DNA from: Bacteroidota bacterium
GTDB lineage: Bacteria; Bacteroidota; Bacteroidia; Bacteroidales; JABHKC01
Assembly (NCBI GenBank): GCA_018692315.1
Contig: JABHKC010000024.1
Span: forward strand, 1-50,450
Length of the DNA stretch: 50,450 nt
Reading direction: 5' to 3'
This document shows positions 1 to 10,721 of the stretch, one piece after another. The position numbers and the translations under genes are program-made. Under the pieces are notes generated by a model that ran no database searches, was not told the origin of the DNA, and saw only the letters and a list, made by a program, of their open reading frames with translations. Each line of letters starts with the position of its first letter. Position 1 is the first letter of the stretch.

Positions 1-68
1 CCTCAATTTTCCTCCCAAATTATAGATAGCTGGCTATCAGGGATTTTGGGTTTAGTTTTATAAATTAG

Positions 69-353
69 CCCATATTTATTATCAAACAGATAATTAAAGA
101 TACCATCTGCCAAGGCATAGCTATAGAAAGAAGGGATCCCGAAGAAGCGTTTAGCAAAGATAAATATTTTCTCAAAAACTATTTTGAGTTTTAGATTTTT
201 GCCAATATAAATTGTAACAAAATAAGCTATAGCATTGATAAGGACAACAATATTTCTGATAGATCGGATATTGAACAAATTGAACTTTGCAAAAATTGCA
301 ACAATCGACTTGATGAAGGATTTGTATTTTGTCCATACTGTGGAATTCAATAG
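69..353 (+). pseudogene. Fragment of a zinc-ribbon protein (broken reading frame)
   Basis: The plus strand from 195 to 353 reads as 52 codons ending in a classic zinc ribbon: CKNC, ten residues, CPYC, then GIQ and a TAG stop at 351-353. In the same frame, 69-191 is also open and reads like ordinary protein, but TAG codons at 66-68 and 192-194 interrupt it. No convincing start is visible. I read this as the C-terminal remnant of a small zinc-ribbon protein that extends or extended left of the window. The longer minus-strand reading frame over the same bases has a skewed Ile/Phe composition and no recognisable motif. A sequencing error at either stop would restore a longer gene. Confidence 0.35.
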
Positions 354-696
354 GAATAATGATGAAAAAACCCATTAGACAATAAATAAAAGTAAAAATT
401 TCAGCAATTCTGAAATAAAAAAAAGTCCCGTACTTCAATACGGGACTTTTCTGAAAAAAATCAAACTCAAAATCTGAATTCAAAATTTTTGGATTTTTTA
501 TGAAAATAATTGCAATTTAAAAATTCAACTTAGGAGTTAATATTACATGTTTCGTTAAATACAATTGTCTCTGACAGAACTCGTAACTCGTATTCACGCA
601 ACTCACAACAAAAATTCAACTTACTACCTGCGATTTAAAAATTAATATTTTACTAATTTATTGAGGTCTGAATATAGTTCTATGTTTAGTAAATCA
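354..696. other. Intergenic region between the zinc-ribbon remnant and narK
   Basis: This 343-base stretch is AT-rich and lies 3' of both flanking genes, which converge on it. It holds the hairpin terminator at 421-450. I see no other gene or repeat; the reading frame across 172-483 on the minus strand runs through the terminator and is not credible. Confidence 0.5.
421..450. terminator. Bidirectional intrinsic terminator
   Basis: A perfect 12-bp stem (AAAAGTCCCGTA paired with TACGGGACTTTT) encloses the loop CTTCAA. The stem has an A run on one side and a T run on the other, so it can end transcription both ways. It lies downstream of the minus-strand nar operon and of the plus-strand zinc-ribbon remnant. 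Confidence 0.8.
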
Positions 697-2364
697 CTAT
701 GGATTTTTTATATCAGCTTTAGGGCCAAGATAGTACCACCAATTTAATACAGCACAAATGGCGTAGAAAGCCGCAAATCCATATAGAGCATATTCAGGAG
801 TAGTCAGTTTCATTTGCTCCCCAAGAACTTTTGGAATAATGAATGCTCCATACGCAGCAACTGCTGAAGTCCATCCTAAAACAGGACCAGCTTGTTCTTT
901 GTTAAATACCATTGCAATAGTTCGGAATGTTGAGCCATTGCCAATTCCTGTAGCTGCAAAAAGAATTATAAGGAGAATAAAAAATGGCATAAAAAAGTCT
1001 TGCGGTGTTTCAGAGTGATATGCCTGAGCCATATAATATGCAACACCAAGTGCTGCAAGTACCATTATAATTGATACTATCTGAGTGATTAAAGCACCAC
1101 CAAATTTATCTGACAATTTTCCCCCAACCGGACGAATTAAGGCTCCAATAAACGGACCAGCCCAAGCAAACATAAATGCACTCGGTCCATCCGGATTTGA
1201 TACATCGTGCATCCATTGCCCATCAGGTCCAAGAGTATGAATATATCCAAAAATGAATTTGATTGATAGTGGAACTGCTGCAGAAAATCCAATAAACGAA
1301 CCAAATGTCATGGTATAAATGATTGTCATTACCCAAGTATGTTTGTTATCAAATATTGCGTATTGTCTTTTTAAATTTGATTTTATTTCTCCAGGAGATG
1401 CAAGTTTTAGAAGAAAAACTGTTAAGCCAATTATTATTGGAAGAATTACCCACTTGTTTTTCAATACATTACTCACAAATGCATTATCTCCCGGGTCTAA
1501 ACCAATTGGTGGCGGTAGGATGAAAAATAAGCCTAATCCGGCAGTTAAAAATCCGAGAAAAAGTAACCATGAAATTCGTCCAAATGAAATAAGTGGATTT
1601 TTTAAGTTGGGTGTAACTGCTTCTGTTTTTATATTGTTCATACCAAACCAACCAAAAAATGCAAGCGGCACTAACCATAAAACCCAGACCCATCCGGCAT
1701 TTGCAATCCATGTAGTCGATCCGGCGGCAATTCTCTTAAAAATTGTACCCGATGGTCCAGAAAGTTCTAATTCTACTCCGCTCAAAGAACCAAGCAATGG
1801 AACTGTCATCGCAAGAGGTATAAGTATTTGCATAGTTGTAACACCGAAATTTCCTAATCCGGCATTAAGCCCTAAAGATGTTCCTTGTACTCTTTTAGGA
1901 TAAAAGAAACTAATATTACTCATGGAAGAGGCGAAATTTCCACCACCAAAACCAGAAAGAAAGGCAAGAAATTGAAATTGCCATAAGGGTGTTGAACTGT
2001 CTTGTAATGCTATTGCAGTGCCGATAGCTGGAATCAAAAGTAGGGCAGTAGTAAAAAAGATTGTATTTCTTCCGCCTGCCAATCTAATAAAAAAGGTACT
2101 TGGAATTCTCAGTGTTGCTCCAGTTAAGCCGGCAATTGCTGCAAGCGTAAGCATCATACTTTTGTTTGTTGCAGGATCGGGATCAAATATAAAACCTAAG
2201 TTAATCATCTGAACTCCGATAATTCCCCACATCAGCCAGACTGCGAACCCAACCAACAGACTTGGAATAGAAATCCACAGGTTTCGAGTAGCAATTTTTT
2301 TTCCTGTTGAATTCCAGAAATTTGCATCTTCAACATTCCAATCAGTAATATTAATATTCGACAT
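697..2364 (-). CDS. narK: NarK-family nitrate/nitrite transporter (second copy)
   Basis: A 555-residue polytopic membrane protein of the major facilitator superfamily, NarK/NasA group, which moves nitrate in and/or nitrite out across the inner membrane. The family signature is clear: a GGGNFASSMSNISFF segment followed by GLNAGLGNFG near residues 140-170, and a second glycine-rich signature with GNGSTFRTIAMVF in the C-terminal half. It is longer than the usual 400-460 residues, with extra hydrophobic segments around 260-330. It is the last gene of the nar operon, 98 bp after the other narK. Paired NarK proteins often divide the work between proton-driven nitrate uptake and nitrate/nitrite exchange; which copy does which cannot be decided by eye. 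Confidence 0.88.
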   Translation of the reverse strand: MSNINITDWNVEDANFWNSTGKKIATRNLWISIPSLLVGFAVWLMWGIIGVQMINLGFIFDPDPATNKSMMLTLAAIAGLTGATLRIPSTFFIRLAGGRNTIFFTTALLLIPAIGTAIALQDSSTPLWQFQFLAFLSGFGGGNFASSMSNISFFYPKRVQGTSLGLNAGLGNFGVTTMQILIPLAMTVPLLGSLSGVELELSGPSGTIFKRIAAGSTTWIANAGWVWVLWLVPLAFFGWFGMNNIKTEAVTPNLKNPLISFGRISWLLFLGFLTAGLGLFFILPPPIGLDPGDNAFVSNVLKNKWVILPIIIGLTVFLLKLASPGEIKSNLKRQYAIFDNKHTWVMTIIYTMTFGSFIGFSAAVPLSIKFIFGYIHTLGPDGQWMHDVSNPDGPSAFMFAWAGPFIGALIRPVGGKLSDKFGGALITQIVSIIMVLAALGVAYYMAQAYHSETPQDFFMPFFILLIILFAATGIGNGSTFRTIAMVFNKEQAGPVLGWTSAVAAYGAFIIPKVLGEQMKLTTPEYALYGFAAFYAICAVLNWWYYLGPKADIKNP

Positions 2365-2462
2365 AATTTATTTTTTTGTAAAATTTAATTCAAATTTTGT
2401 TGTATCCTTCTCGCACCAAAGAATTACAAATTTTCTTTGTTCACAATCACTCAGTTTGGGTA

Positions 2463-4004
2463 CTAATCAAAACTATCTACAAATGCATTTTTGGGTTCTT
2501 TTAGCATTATAAAACAATATATGAGGCTAATCAAAGCACCGGCAGAAAGCATATATAAGAAAGATTTATCATCCATAAAATTGTATAAAAACAAATATGT
2601 TACAGCCCCAACATTACCAAAAGCTCCTGCCATACCGGCAATTCTTCCTGTCATTTCTTTTTTTATGGACGGAATCATTGCGAAAGTTGCACCTTCAGCA
2701 CCTTGAACAAAGAAAGAAGCAAACATTGTAATTGCTACAGAAACAATCAACCAACCAATCGTGTTAAATTGTGGAAGTAGTGTAACTTCACCCTCTGCAC
2801 CTATTGGTCCATATTTTGAAATAATCGCCATAAGAAAAAATCCAATTGAAATCCCTGCCATGTAAAGCAACATTGTATTCTTACGTTTTCCCATTTTATC
2901 GGAAATTAAACCTCCTAATGGACGAGCAACTAAATTCATAAAAGCAAATGAACCTGCAACTGCTCCTGCCATTGTTAAGGTCATAATACGAGATCCATCT
3001 TCATATAGTAAATTGCTGAAAACTTCATAAAAGAACATTGGAAGCATTGAAACGATAGCCAGTTCGGCACCAAAGTTTGCAAAATATGTAGTATTCAGTG
3101 CCCCAACACTTCCAAACGGGAATTTGTCTTTTTCCGGTACTCCAACTTTTAAGCGAGGAAGATTGGTTCTTACAATTCTTACAACATCGGCAAGATATAC
3201 TGCTCCAAGTATTATCCAGGCTATCCAAACTTGAGCCCAACTTATCATATGTTCGGCATAAATCATTTGCTTATGTAAAACATACACAACCAGCCCAAGA
3301 GCACCATATAATGGTAATTCCCAAACGATATATTGCACTAAATCAAAATAGGATGAAACGGGCATTGCACCTCCACTTTTCTTCTTGATGGAAGGTTTTA
3401 TTCCTTCAGGATAATCATTAACAATGAAGAAATATATTACACCGTATATTGCAGCTATTATGCTTGTAATTGCAAGAGACCAACGCCAGTCGCCCCCTAA
3501 CATATTCACAGCTACAAAAGGAACCATTGCAGCTGCAGCTGCAGATCCAAAGTTTCCCCAGCCGGCATAAAAACCTTCGGCTCGACCAATATATTTAGGT
3601 GTAAACCAGTTTGCTGTCATTTTGATACCAATAACAAAACCGGCACCAATGGCACCAAGAGCTAATCTTGATAAAACTAATTGTGTAAAGTTATTCCCAA
3701 AAGCAAATGTTAAACCCGGGATTATCATGATTACCATTAGACCTGCAAATATTCGTCTTGGTCCATACTTGTCAATCAAACCTCCTACAATAATTCGTGC
3801 AGGTATTGTTAAAGCCACGTTTGTTACCAATAATGCTTTAACGTTCGATTTCGAAAGCCATTCAAACTGTTCTATCATTTTTGAAAGAACACCGGCCATA
3901 TTGAACCATACAACAAATGTGAGAAAGAATGCTATCCAAGTAAGATGTAAAGTTCTTATACTCGGATCTTTAAAATTAATTAATGATGGTGCTATTTTGC
4001 TCAT
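2463..4004 (-). CDS. narK: NarK-family nitrate/nitrite transporter (first copy)
   Basis: A 513-residue major facilitator protein of the NarK/NasA group. The nitrate-transporter signatures are visible: NWFTPKYIGRAEGFYAGWGNFGSAA near residues 132-156 and GAEGATFAMIPSIKKEMTGRIAGMAGAFGN in the C-terminal half. An extended, partly hydrophilic central stretch (about 205-300) makes it longer than the E. coli protein. It lies 75 bp after narI and before a second, distinct NarK copy on the same strand, matching the common nar layout in which the reductase genes are followed by paired transporters. It should supply nitrate to the cytoplasmic NarG active site and export the nitrite formed. Confidence 0.88.
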   Translation of the reverse strand: MSKIAPSLINFKDPSIRTLHLTWIAFFLTFVVWFNMAGVLSKMIEQFEWLSKSNVKALLVTNVALTIPARIIVGGLIDKYGPRRIFAGLMVIMIIPGLTFAFGNNFTQLVLSRLALGAIGAGFVIGIKMTANWFTPKYIGRAEGFYAGWGNFGSAAAAAMVPFVAVNMLGGDWRWSLAITSIIAAIYGVIYFFIVNDYPEGIKPSIKKKSGGAMPVSSYFDLVQYIVWELPLYGALGLVVYVLHKQMIYAEHMISWAQVWIAWIILGAVYLADVVRIVRTNLPRLKVGVPEKDKFPFGSVGALNTTYFANFGAELAIVSMLPMFFYEVFSNLLYEDGSRIMTLTMAGAVAGSFAFMNLVARPLGGLISDKMGKRKNTMLLYMAGISIGFFLMAIISKYGPIGAEGEVTLLPQFNTIGWLIVSVAITMFASFFVQGAEGATFAMIPSIKKEMTGRIAGMAGAFGNVGAVTYLFLYNFMDDKSFLYMLSAGALISLIYCFIMLKEPKNAFVDSFD

Positions 4005-4079
4005 ATAATAAAATATTTAATAAAAGTATTACAATTGAAAATGTATGTTTATAAAACCAAACAAATAATTAATTCCTGT

Positions 4080-4799
4080 CTAATTATTTTTAGGCCGTTT
4101 TCCAACATGTATTTCTCGTGAATTCCTGATTTTATTTTTATCCCAGTTCCAAATTACTCTTTGATAGCTTCTGAAGAAATACCTAAATGGATATACTAAA
4201 AAGTGAACAAATCTGGTAAAAGGAATTATTGCTAAAATTGTAAATGCTGAAATTGCATGAATCTGAATAAAAATTGGCATTGCTTCAAGAGCCGCAGTAT
4301 CAGGCGATAATATAAACAGAGATTTTAAATAAGGTGTCATTGTAGATGCAAACCACGAAGTACCCCAACGATGGAAATATGCAACAATTAGTCCTGTAAC
4401 AATCTGAACAAATAATACAATATAAACAACTACATCCATTTTTGAAGTTACAATTTGAATTCTTTTTGTTTGTAACCTTCTAATAATTAAAATAATTAAT
4501 CCCCATAAGGCTGAAAGTGCAAACCCAAATGCAGCAATTTCAATTATCAAAAGTCGTAAATATTGTCCGTTCCATGCCAATACTGTTTCTGGGAAAAGAA
4601 AACCAATAAGATGTCCAAAAAATAAAAACATCAAACCCCAATGAAAAGGACGTACTCCTTTATAAAGGGTTCTCCCTTCAAGAAACTGCGATGACAATGA
4701 AGAGTATTCAAACTCTAATGATTGATACCTGTAAATTGTACCAATAATCATAATTAATATTGAGGCGTATGGCAGCCCTACAAAGAAGAAGTTACTCAT
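4080..4799 (-). CDS. narI: Respiratory nitrate reductase gamma subunit, cytochrome b
   Basis: A 239-residue integral membrane diheme cytochrome b with about five transmembrane segments. It anchors NarGH and in classical Nar oxidises quinol at the outer face, passing electrons inward to NarH. Candidate heme ligands fall where the family needs them: H53 and H63 in an early helix (PFHWGLMFLFFGHL) and H181 and H199 in the last helices, corresponding to H56, H66, H187 and H205 of E. coli NarI. Length matches the family. It follows narJ after a 43-bp gap. In this operon an alternative electron donor is encoded nearby, so NarI may receive electrons from cytochrome c as well as, or instead of, quinol; that is inference. 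Confidence 0.93.
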   Translation of the reverse strand: MSNFFFVGLPYASILIMIIGTIYRYQSLEFEYSSLSSQFLEGRTLYKGVRPFHWGLMFLFFGHLIGFLFPETVLAWNGQYLRLLIIEIAAFGFALSALWGLIILIIRRLQTKRIQIVTSKMDVVVYIVLFVQIVTGLIVAYFHRWGTSWFASTMTPYLKSLFILSPDTAALEAMPIFIQIHAISAFTILAIIPFTRFVHFLVYPFRYFFRSYQRVIWNWDKNKIRNSREIHVGKRPKNN

Positions 4800-4842
4800 A
4801 ATCTTTATTATTTTATATTGTCATTTTTGTTAGCTATCCTAC

Positions 4843-5445
4843 TTACTTTCGTGATTTGCAGGCATGTGGGTTGCAGTTAATATTTTTTAGAAAATTTGTT
4901 TTGTCATTATTTGTAACAACAAATTGCTTATAGTTAAGATCTTTAAAGTCTGTTTCCATAATATTCAAAAGCGTTACCAGATTTTTTCTGTAAACATTAC
5001 TTTTGTCTTCAAAAGTTTTCAACATTTCTTTTAATGCTGGTATCATTATACTATAGCCTAATTCTTCTGCAAAATTTTTATCGGCAATTTTTGGCAACAA
5101 CCTTAACATATTTGGTAAATGATCAGCAAGTTCAGAACCACAATCGCTTTTTGCCTTAATATGCTCATTTCTTAAATTAACAAGAAACTCCCCTCTTTTG
5201 TAATCTTCTCCAAAAAGTATATAACCTATATCAAGATAGCACAAAGCTTGGATATCAAAAGTTTTAATGTAGTATTCAGTTTGTTTTTCAACGGGTGTTT
5301 CTTCAACAAAGGATAAAAAAGCCTCAACATTTTCCTGATTTTCAGGATAGAGATTAATAATAGTTTCATTTATTTCACTAACCTTTTTTGCTAAATCTTG
5401 GTTGGGATAACTAAATAGAGACGCTAATGCTGAATAATGTTTCAT
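4843..5445 (-). CDS. narJ: Nitrate reductase maturation chaperone (delta subunit)
   Basis: A 200-residue, mostly helical cytoplasmic protein of the NarJ/TorD chaperone family. NarJ binds apo-NarG, helps insert the molybdenum cofactor and holds the complex back from NarI until it is ready; it is not part of the final enzyme. The assignment rests on its place between narH and narI, on length, and on the family-like N-terminal region (LASLFSYPNQDL). The C-terminus is short, basic and carries two cysteines (CNPHACKSRK). Spacing is 50 bp from narH and 43 bp to narI. Confidence 0.85.
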   Translation of the reverse strand: MKHYSALASLFSYPNQDLAKKVSEINETIINLYPENQENVEAFLSFVEETPVEKQTEYYIKTFDIQALCYLDIGYILFGEDYKRGEFLVNLRNEHIKAKSDCGSELADHLPNMLRLLPKIADKNFAEELGYSIMIPALKEMLKTFEDKSNVYRKNLVTLLNIMETDFKDLNYKQFVVTNNDKTNFLKNINCNPHACKSRK

Positions 5446-5495
5446 TTATGTTGGGATATGTGATTTGAGATTTTAGTGTTTTAAATACAAATTTT

Positions 5496-6986
5496 TTATA
5501 ATCCTCGCTCTGGTTTATTTAAAAAGCCAAAACCGGTATTACCTTTAACATCGCCAGTATCTTCAATTAGTTCCATTGCTTCTTCACGGTGTGCTTCCGG
5601 TATAATAAACCGTTGTTCAAATTTTGCTAATGAAGTCAACCTAAAAATTGCATCGGCCATTTCGGTATCAATATTTGAAGCTCTTAGAGCTTCTACAGCT
5701 TCATTTTTGTCAATATCTCCAACTGTTACATCTCTACGATGAATTCTTACTGCTTGCAATTTTCTTAATACTTCTTTTATTTTTTCGGTATCACCGGCAG
5801 TAAACAGGCTCGCCAAATATTTTAGAGGAGGTCTTGTATCTTCAGCTTTTCCCCAAAGAGAATCAGTTGTACTATCATATGTATTACCCTTTGTACTTGC
5901 CATTGTTGGCAATAGTGGGGGTACATAAAATAAATTTGGTAATGTTCGGTATTCAGGGTGCAGAGGTAGTGCAATTCCCCATTTTTTCACAAACTTATAA
6001 ACAGGCGAATTCTGAGCTGCATCAATTGTTGAATCAGCAATACCATTCTTTTTTGCAGCAGCTATTACTGTTGGATCAAATGGATCTAAATAAATATCTA
6101 ATTGTTTTTCAACTAAATCTTTATTTTCACATGAAGCAATTTCTTCTATTCTGTCAGCATCATAAAGCATAACTCCAAGATAACGAATTCTACCAACACA
6201 TGTGTGCATACAAGCTGGTGCTTGCCCGGTTTCGACTCTAGGAAAACAAAGAATACATTTTTCTGATTTTCCAGTATTCCAATTATAATAACTTTTTTTA
6301 TAAGGACAAGCTGTTACGCACATTCTCCACGCACGACAACGTTTTTGATTTATAAGAACAATTCCGTCTTCACCTCTTTTGTAAATTGCTCCGGAAGGGC
6401 AAGATGCTACACAAGCAGGATTAAGGCAATGGTTGCATATCCTTGGCAGATAAAACATTACCATCCTTTCTAATTGGAACATTGTCTTTTTTTCTTCTTC
6501 GGTCAAATCCTGTAGGTTTGTGTCTTGTCGGGCATAGTCAATCGAACCACTGAGATCATCATCCCAATTTGGACCTGCTTTTACGTCAATAGGGTCGCCG
6601 GTAACTAATGAAACTGTCCGTGCCACAGGTTGGTCATCACCTTCAGGTGCCTCAAAAAGATTTGAATATTTATAGGTCCATGGTTCATAATAATCATCCA
6701 GAACTGGGAGATTAGGATTATGAAAAATTTTATTCATTCCCTTTACTTTACCTGCACCAATTAAATCGACCGATTCGCCTTTTTTCTTCCAACCACCTTT
6801 GTAGATTTCCTGATCCTCCCACTTCATAGGATAACCTGTTCCCGGTTTTGTTTCAACATTATTCCACCACATATATTCAGCTCCTTTTCTATCAGTCCAA
6901 ATATTTTTACATGCAATTGAACAAGTATGACAACCAATGCACTTATCCATATGGAATACCATTGATATTTGTGATCTTACGTCCAT
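5496..6986 (-). CDS. narH: Respiratory nitrate reductase beta subunit, iron-sulfur protein
   Basis: A 496-residue electron-transfer subunit carrying four iron-sulfur clusters between NarI and NarG on the cytoplasmic side. All four Cys groups are present: C16/C19/C22/C26; C184/C187/C192/C196; C217 with W220, C223 and C227 (the Trp variant marks the [3Fe-4S] site, as in E. coli); and C244/C247/C259/C263. The stretch PACVASCPSGAIYKR and the motif CVGRIRYLGV are typical of NarH. No export signal is present. It follows narG after 47 bp. Confidence 0.95.
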   Translation of the reverse strand: MDVRSQISMVFHMDKCIGCHTCSIACKNIWTDRKGAEYMWWNNVETKPGTGYPMKWEDQEIYKGGWKKKGESVDLIGAGKVKGMNKIFHNPNLPVLDDYYEPWTYKYSNLFEAPEGDDQPVARTVSLVTGDPIDVKAGPNWDDDLSGSIDYARQDTNLQDLTEEEKKTMFQLERMVMFYLPRICNHCLNPACVASCPSGAIYKRGEDGIVLINQKRCRAWRMCVTACPYKKSYYNWNTGKSEKCILCFPRVETGQAPACMHTCVGRIRYLGVMLYDADRIEEIASCENKDLVEKQLDIYLDPFDPTVIAAAKKNGIADSTIDAAQNSPVYKFVKKWGIALPLHPEYRTLPNLFYVPPLLPTMASTKGNTYDSTTDSLWGKAEDTRPPLKYLASLFTAGDTEKIKEVLRKLQAVRIHRRDVTVGDIDKNEAVEALRASNIDTEMADAIFRLTSLAKFEQRFIIPEAHREEAMELIEDTGDVKGNTGFGFLNKPERGL

Positions 6987-7033
6987 CTGTTATTTTTTTT
7001 TTAAAATATAAAATAGTCAATAATAATATTCAA

Positions 7034-10000
7034 TTAATGGTCTTCAATAACAACTTTTTCCATTTTTTGAACAACAACATGAGTATCCCGATTTACACCA
7101 ACCGGTCCCCAATAATTAAAATGATAAGTAAATTGACCGTAGCCTCCAAGAAGTAAATTTGGTTTCAAGTGAACTCGTGTTAAACTATTATGTCCACCAC
7201 CACGGCGGTTTCCCCTGACTTGCGATTTTGCAAGTTGATAAGTACGTTCCGGTGAATGATAAACTATGCAAACACCTTTTGGAATTCGTGCACTTACGCA
7301 AGCTCTTGTGCAATACACTCCATTATCATTGTGAACTTCAACATAATCGTTATCTTTAATTCCCATTTCTTCAGCATCAATTTCACTCAACCAACATGGT
7401 TCTGTACCTCTCGACAAGGATAGCATTCGTAATGTATCTCCGTATGTTGAGTGAATATGCCATTTACCGTGAGGTGTAAGTACATTTAGAACTCTCGCCT
7501 TATCTTCAACTACGGTTTGCCGTAATTCTCCATAAACCTCAGGTTTTGGTGAGGGTTTATATGTTGGCAAATGTTCTCCGAATTTAATATAACCTTCATG
7601 ATCTAAATAAAAATGCTGACGACCTGTTAAAGTTCTCCATGGAACTAAACGTTCAATATTGTAAGTATAAGCTGAATAAGCTCTTCCGTCATTCATTAAT
7701 CCGGACCATAATGGTGAGTTATTGTATCGTTTAGGTTGTGCTTGCAGGTTTTTGTATGTCAATTTTACATCTTTGCTACCTTCACCTAAATCTCTAAGTT
7801 TCAACCCTGTGCGTTTCTCTGCATTTTCGTATGCCCTATCGCTTAAAACACCATTTGTAAGTGAAGAAAGGTGAAGTACTGCCTCAACTGCTTCTACATC
7901 GTCTTTTAGAGAAGGATAAATTTCTCCATCAATTTTTTGAATATGGTCTGGTTCTTTGAGCATCATATCATAATAATCTCCACATTGATAGGGATTACCA
8001 TGTGCTCCTAAACCATTTTTTATATTTCTGCCAAGACTGATATATTTCTCATAAATTTTTGTATAATCTCTTTCTACAATAGCAAGATTGTGCATTGTTT
8101 TGCCTGGTATAGGTTCACATTCACCCTTGCTCCAATCTTTTATTTCTGTTTGAGAAATTTCGCCGGGAGTGTCGTGTAAAATTGGCACATTTACAAGATC
8201 TTTTACCGGTGAAGGAATATGCTCTTTTGCTAATTCACTTGTAGCACGTGCAATTTCTTTAAAAATTTGCCAATCGCTTTTTGCTTCCCAAACCGGATTG
8301 ATAGCTGCAGATAATGGATGAATAAATGAGTGCATATCTGTACTATTCAAATCGGCCTTTTCGTACCACGAGGCTGCTGGGAGTACGATATCTGAATAAA
8401 GTGCCGAAGTATCCATTCTGAAGTTTAAATCTACAACTAAATCCATTTTTCCTTCAGGATTGTCATCTGTCCATTCTATATCTTTTACGAATTTATCTGC
8501 AACCTCGTCTGCTATAGTATTGTTATGTGTTCCAAGATAATGTTTTAAAAAGAATTCATGTCCTTTTGAACTTGAGTTTATTGCATTTCCTCTCCAAATA
8601 TACCACACTCGCGGAAAACTTTTTTCATTATCCGGTTTAGCAACAGCATGGATTAATTCTTTGCTTTTTAGTTTTTCAACAACATATTTTTTAATATCAT
8701 CGTCGTTTTTTGCACCCGATTTTTCGGCATCGGTAATAATATCAAGACTATTTTTTGTATATTGAGGATAAAATGGCATCCATCCGTTTCTCACAGCTTT
8801 AACAATATGATCAGCTGTATGTTGTTTCGAAAAATCGTTTTCCGGAACAGTATTATAGTCAGCTTGATTTCCGTCATATCTCCATTGGTTTGAATTAATA
8901 TAGTGCCAAATAGGAGCTTGTTGAAGTCTTACTGCAGATTGCCAATCTTTTGCGGACATAATTGCTGACCATGAATCCATCGGGGCAAGTTTTTCTTGTC
9001 CCACATAATGATTCATTCCTCCTCCGTTTACTCCAATACTTCCTGTTAGCATAAGTGCCATAGTCCCTGCTCGGTATATCAAATTATTGTGATACCAGTG
9101 ATTAATACCAGCACCAATTATAATCATACACTTACCGTTAGTAGCTTCAGCAGTTCTTGCCCATTCACGTGCAAACTGAAGAATAGTATTTCTTCCAATT
9201 CCTGTAAATATTTCTTGCCATGCCGGTGTATATGCAGTATTTTTATCATCATAAGATTCTGGGTAACTCCCTGCAAGACCTCTGTCAATTCCGTATTGTC
9301 CCATTATCAAATCATAAACAGTAGTAACAGGTACTTTTCCTCTTATCGTATCTACAAATTTTACTGGTACTCCTCGTTCTTCTTTTACACCAAGTCCAAA
9401 TTCGGTAAATTCAACTTGCAATACTTCGTCGTTGTTTTCAATCAAAGATAGAATTGGATCGTATGAAGTACCATCTTCTGCGTCTTCAAATTTCATATTC
9501 CATTTGCCAGGCTTGCTATCCCACCTGTGCCCAGAACTTCCTCCGGGGCAAACAAAATTTCCTGTTGCAGAATCAATGTTTAGGAATTTCCAATCGCCAT
9601 TCTCAATATTTTTGTATTTTTCTATCTGGTTAGCCCGCAACATTTTAGCAGGAACAAATTTGCCATTTTCTTCAACTAATTCAACAAGAAACGGACTATC
9701 AGTATATTTTTTTGTATAATCAATAAAATAAGGAGTTTTTTTATCAACATGGTATTCTTTGAGAATTACATGGGTAACAGCCATCCAGTATGCACCATCT
9801 TGACCGGCATGAATTGGAATCCATTGATCGGAATATTTTGCCACCATATTAAAGTCCGGAGACATTACAACTGTTTTTGTTCCATTGTGTCGGGCTTCAG
9901 AAAAGAAGTGTACATCAGGTGTTCTAGTCATTCCAAGATTGGCACCCATCGCTACAATGAATTTTGAATTATACCAGTCTGCACTTTCTCCAACATCTGT

Positions 10001-10654
10001 TTGTTCTCCCCAAATTTCTGGAAATGAGTTTGGAAGATCACAATACCAATCATAAAAACTGAGATTTATTCCACCCATAAGTTGTAAAAATCGCGAACCT
10101 GCAGCATAGCTTAGCATTGACATTGCAGGAATTGGAGAAAAACCAGTAATTCTATCAGGTCCATATCTTTTTACTGTAGATATATTAGAAGCTGCCATCA
10201 ATTCAAGTGCTTCATCCCATGATACTCTTCGGAATCCTCCTTTACCTCTTGCTTTTTGATATCTTTTTCTTTTTTCAGGATCGTTTTGAATATTTTCCCA
10301 TGCTTTTACGGCATCGCCTGTTTTTTCTTTTTCTGCTTTAAATAAATCAAGAAGAGCTCCACGCATCAATGGATATTTTACACGAATTGGACTGTATAAG
10401 TACCAAGAAAATGAAATTCCACGCTGGCAACCTCTTGGTTCATAAGGAGGTAATGAACTTTCTAATTCTGGATAATCTATGGCTTGTGTTTCCCATACAA
10501 CTATTCCATCTTTTACATGAATATTCCAACTACATCCGCCGGTACAGTTTACTCCGTGTGTACTACGAACAACTTTATCGTGTTGCCATCTGTTTCTGTA
10601 AAATTCTTCCCATTTTCTTAAATCCGGTCTAATTAAATCTTGTATCCAACTCAT
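7034..10654 (-). CDS. narG: Respiratory nitrate reductase alpha subunit, catalytic
   Basis: A 1206-residue molybdopterin enzyme reducing nitrate to nitrite, close to the usual 1220-1250 residues. The FS0 [4Fe-4S] ligands are H33, C37, C41 and C76 ([13 protein letters not shown] then EPRGCQRG). The molybdenum ligand is D206 in the motif LSFYDWYCD, the aspartate diagnostic of NarG-type enzymes. There is no twin-arginine signal, so the active site should face the cytoplasm, unlike archaeal-type or nitrite-oxidising relatives. It starts 67 bp after a diheme cytochrome c gene. Identification of the family is secure; nitrate as substrate is strongly supported by the adjacent narHJI and two narK genes. 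Confidence 0.97.
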   Translation of the reverse strand: MSWIQDLIRPDLRKWEEFYRNRWQHDKVVRSTHGVNCTGGCSWNIHVKDGIVVWETQAIDYPELESSLPPYEPRGCQRGISFSWYLYSPIRVKYPLMRGALLDLFKAEKEKTGDAVKAWENIQNDPEKRKRYQKARGKGGFRRVSWDEALELMAASNISTVKRYGPDRITGFSPIPAMSMLSYAAGSRFLQLMGGINLSFYDWYCDLPNSFPEIWGEQTDVGESADWYNSKFIVAMGANLGMTRTPDVHFFSEARHNGTKTVVMSPDFNMVAKYSDQWIPIHAGQDGAYWMAVTHVILKEYHVDKKTPYFIDYTKKYTDSPFLVELVEENGKFVPAKMLRANQIEKYKNIENGDWKFLNIDSATGNFVCPGGSSGHRWDSKPGKWNMKFEDAEDGTSYDPILSLIENNDEVLQVEFTEFGLGVKEERGVPVKFVDTIRGKVPVTTVYDLIMGQYGIDRGLAGSYPESYDDKNTAYTPAWQEIFTGIGRNTILQFAREWARTAEATNGKCMIIIGAGINHWYHNNLIYRAGTMALMLTGSIGVNGGGMNHYVGQEKLAPMDSWSAIMSAKDWQSAVRLQQAPIWHYINSNQWRYDGNQADYNTVPENDFSKQHTADHIVKAVRNGWMPFYPQYTKNSLDIITDAEKSGAKNDDDIKKYVVEKLKSKELIHAVAKPDNEKSFPRVWYIWRGNAINSSSKGHEFFLKHYLGTHNNTIADEVADKFVKDIEWTDDNPEGKMDLVVDLNFRMDTSALYSDIVLPAASWYEKADLNSTDMHSFIHPLSAAINPVWEAKSDWQIFKEIARATSELAKEHIPSPVKDLVNVPILHDTPGEISQTEIKDWSKGECEPIPGKTMHNLAIVERDYTKIYEKYISLGRNIKNGLGAHGNPYQCGDYYDMMLKEPDHIQKIDGEIYPSLKDDVEAVEAVLHLSSLTNGVLSDRAYENAEKRTGLKLRDLGEGSKDVKLTYKNLQAQPKRYNNSPLWSGLMNDGRAYSAYTYNIERLVPWRTLTGRQHFYLDHEGYIKFGEHLPTYKPSPKPEVYGELRQTVVEDKARVLNVLTPHGKWHIHSTYGDTLRMLSLSRGTEPCWLSEIDAEEMGIKDNDYVEVHNDNGVYCTRACVSARIPKGVCIVYHSPERTYQLAKSQVRGNRRGGGHNSLTRVHLKPNLLLGGYGQFTYHFNYWGPVGVNRDTHVVVQKMEKVVIEDH

Positions 10655-10721
10655 TTATAAAAGGTGTTTAAATTTTTGTCAAAATTGATATTTTCAAAAT
10701 TCTCTTTCAAAAATTTTATAA

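Noticed and set aside
3-350. A 115-residue minus-strand reading frame at the left edge
   Set aside because: Its composition is skewed to Ile and Phe, no motif is visible, and the plus strand of the same bases encodes a clear zinc ribbon.
172-483. A 103-residue minus-strand reading frame
   Set aside because: It begins next to and runs straight through the hairpin terminator and has no sensible protein features.
1319-1903. A 194-residue plus-strand frame opposite narK
   Set aside because: It is antisense to a well-supported transporter gene and shows no recognisable family; long shadow frames are common opposite such genes.
7034-10654. NarG as a nitrite oxidoreductase or a periplasmic (Tat-exported) Nar
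   Set aside because: There is no twin-arginine signal, and the neighbouring genes are the classical narHJI with NarK transporters.
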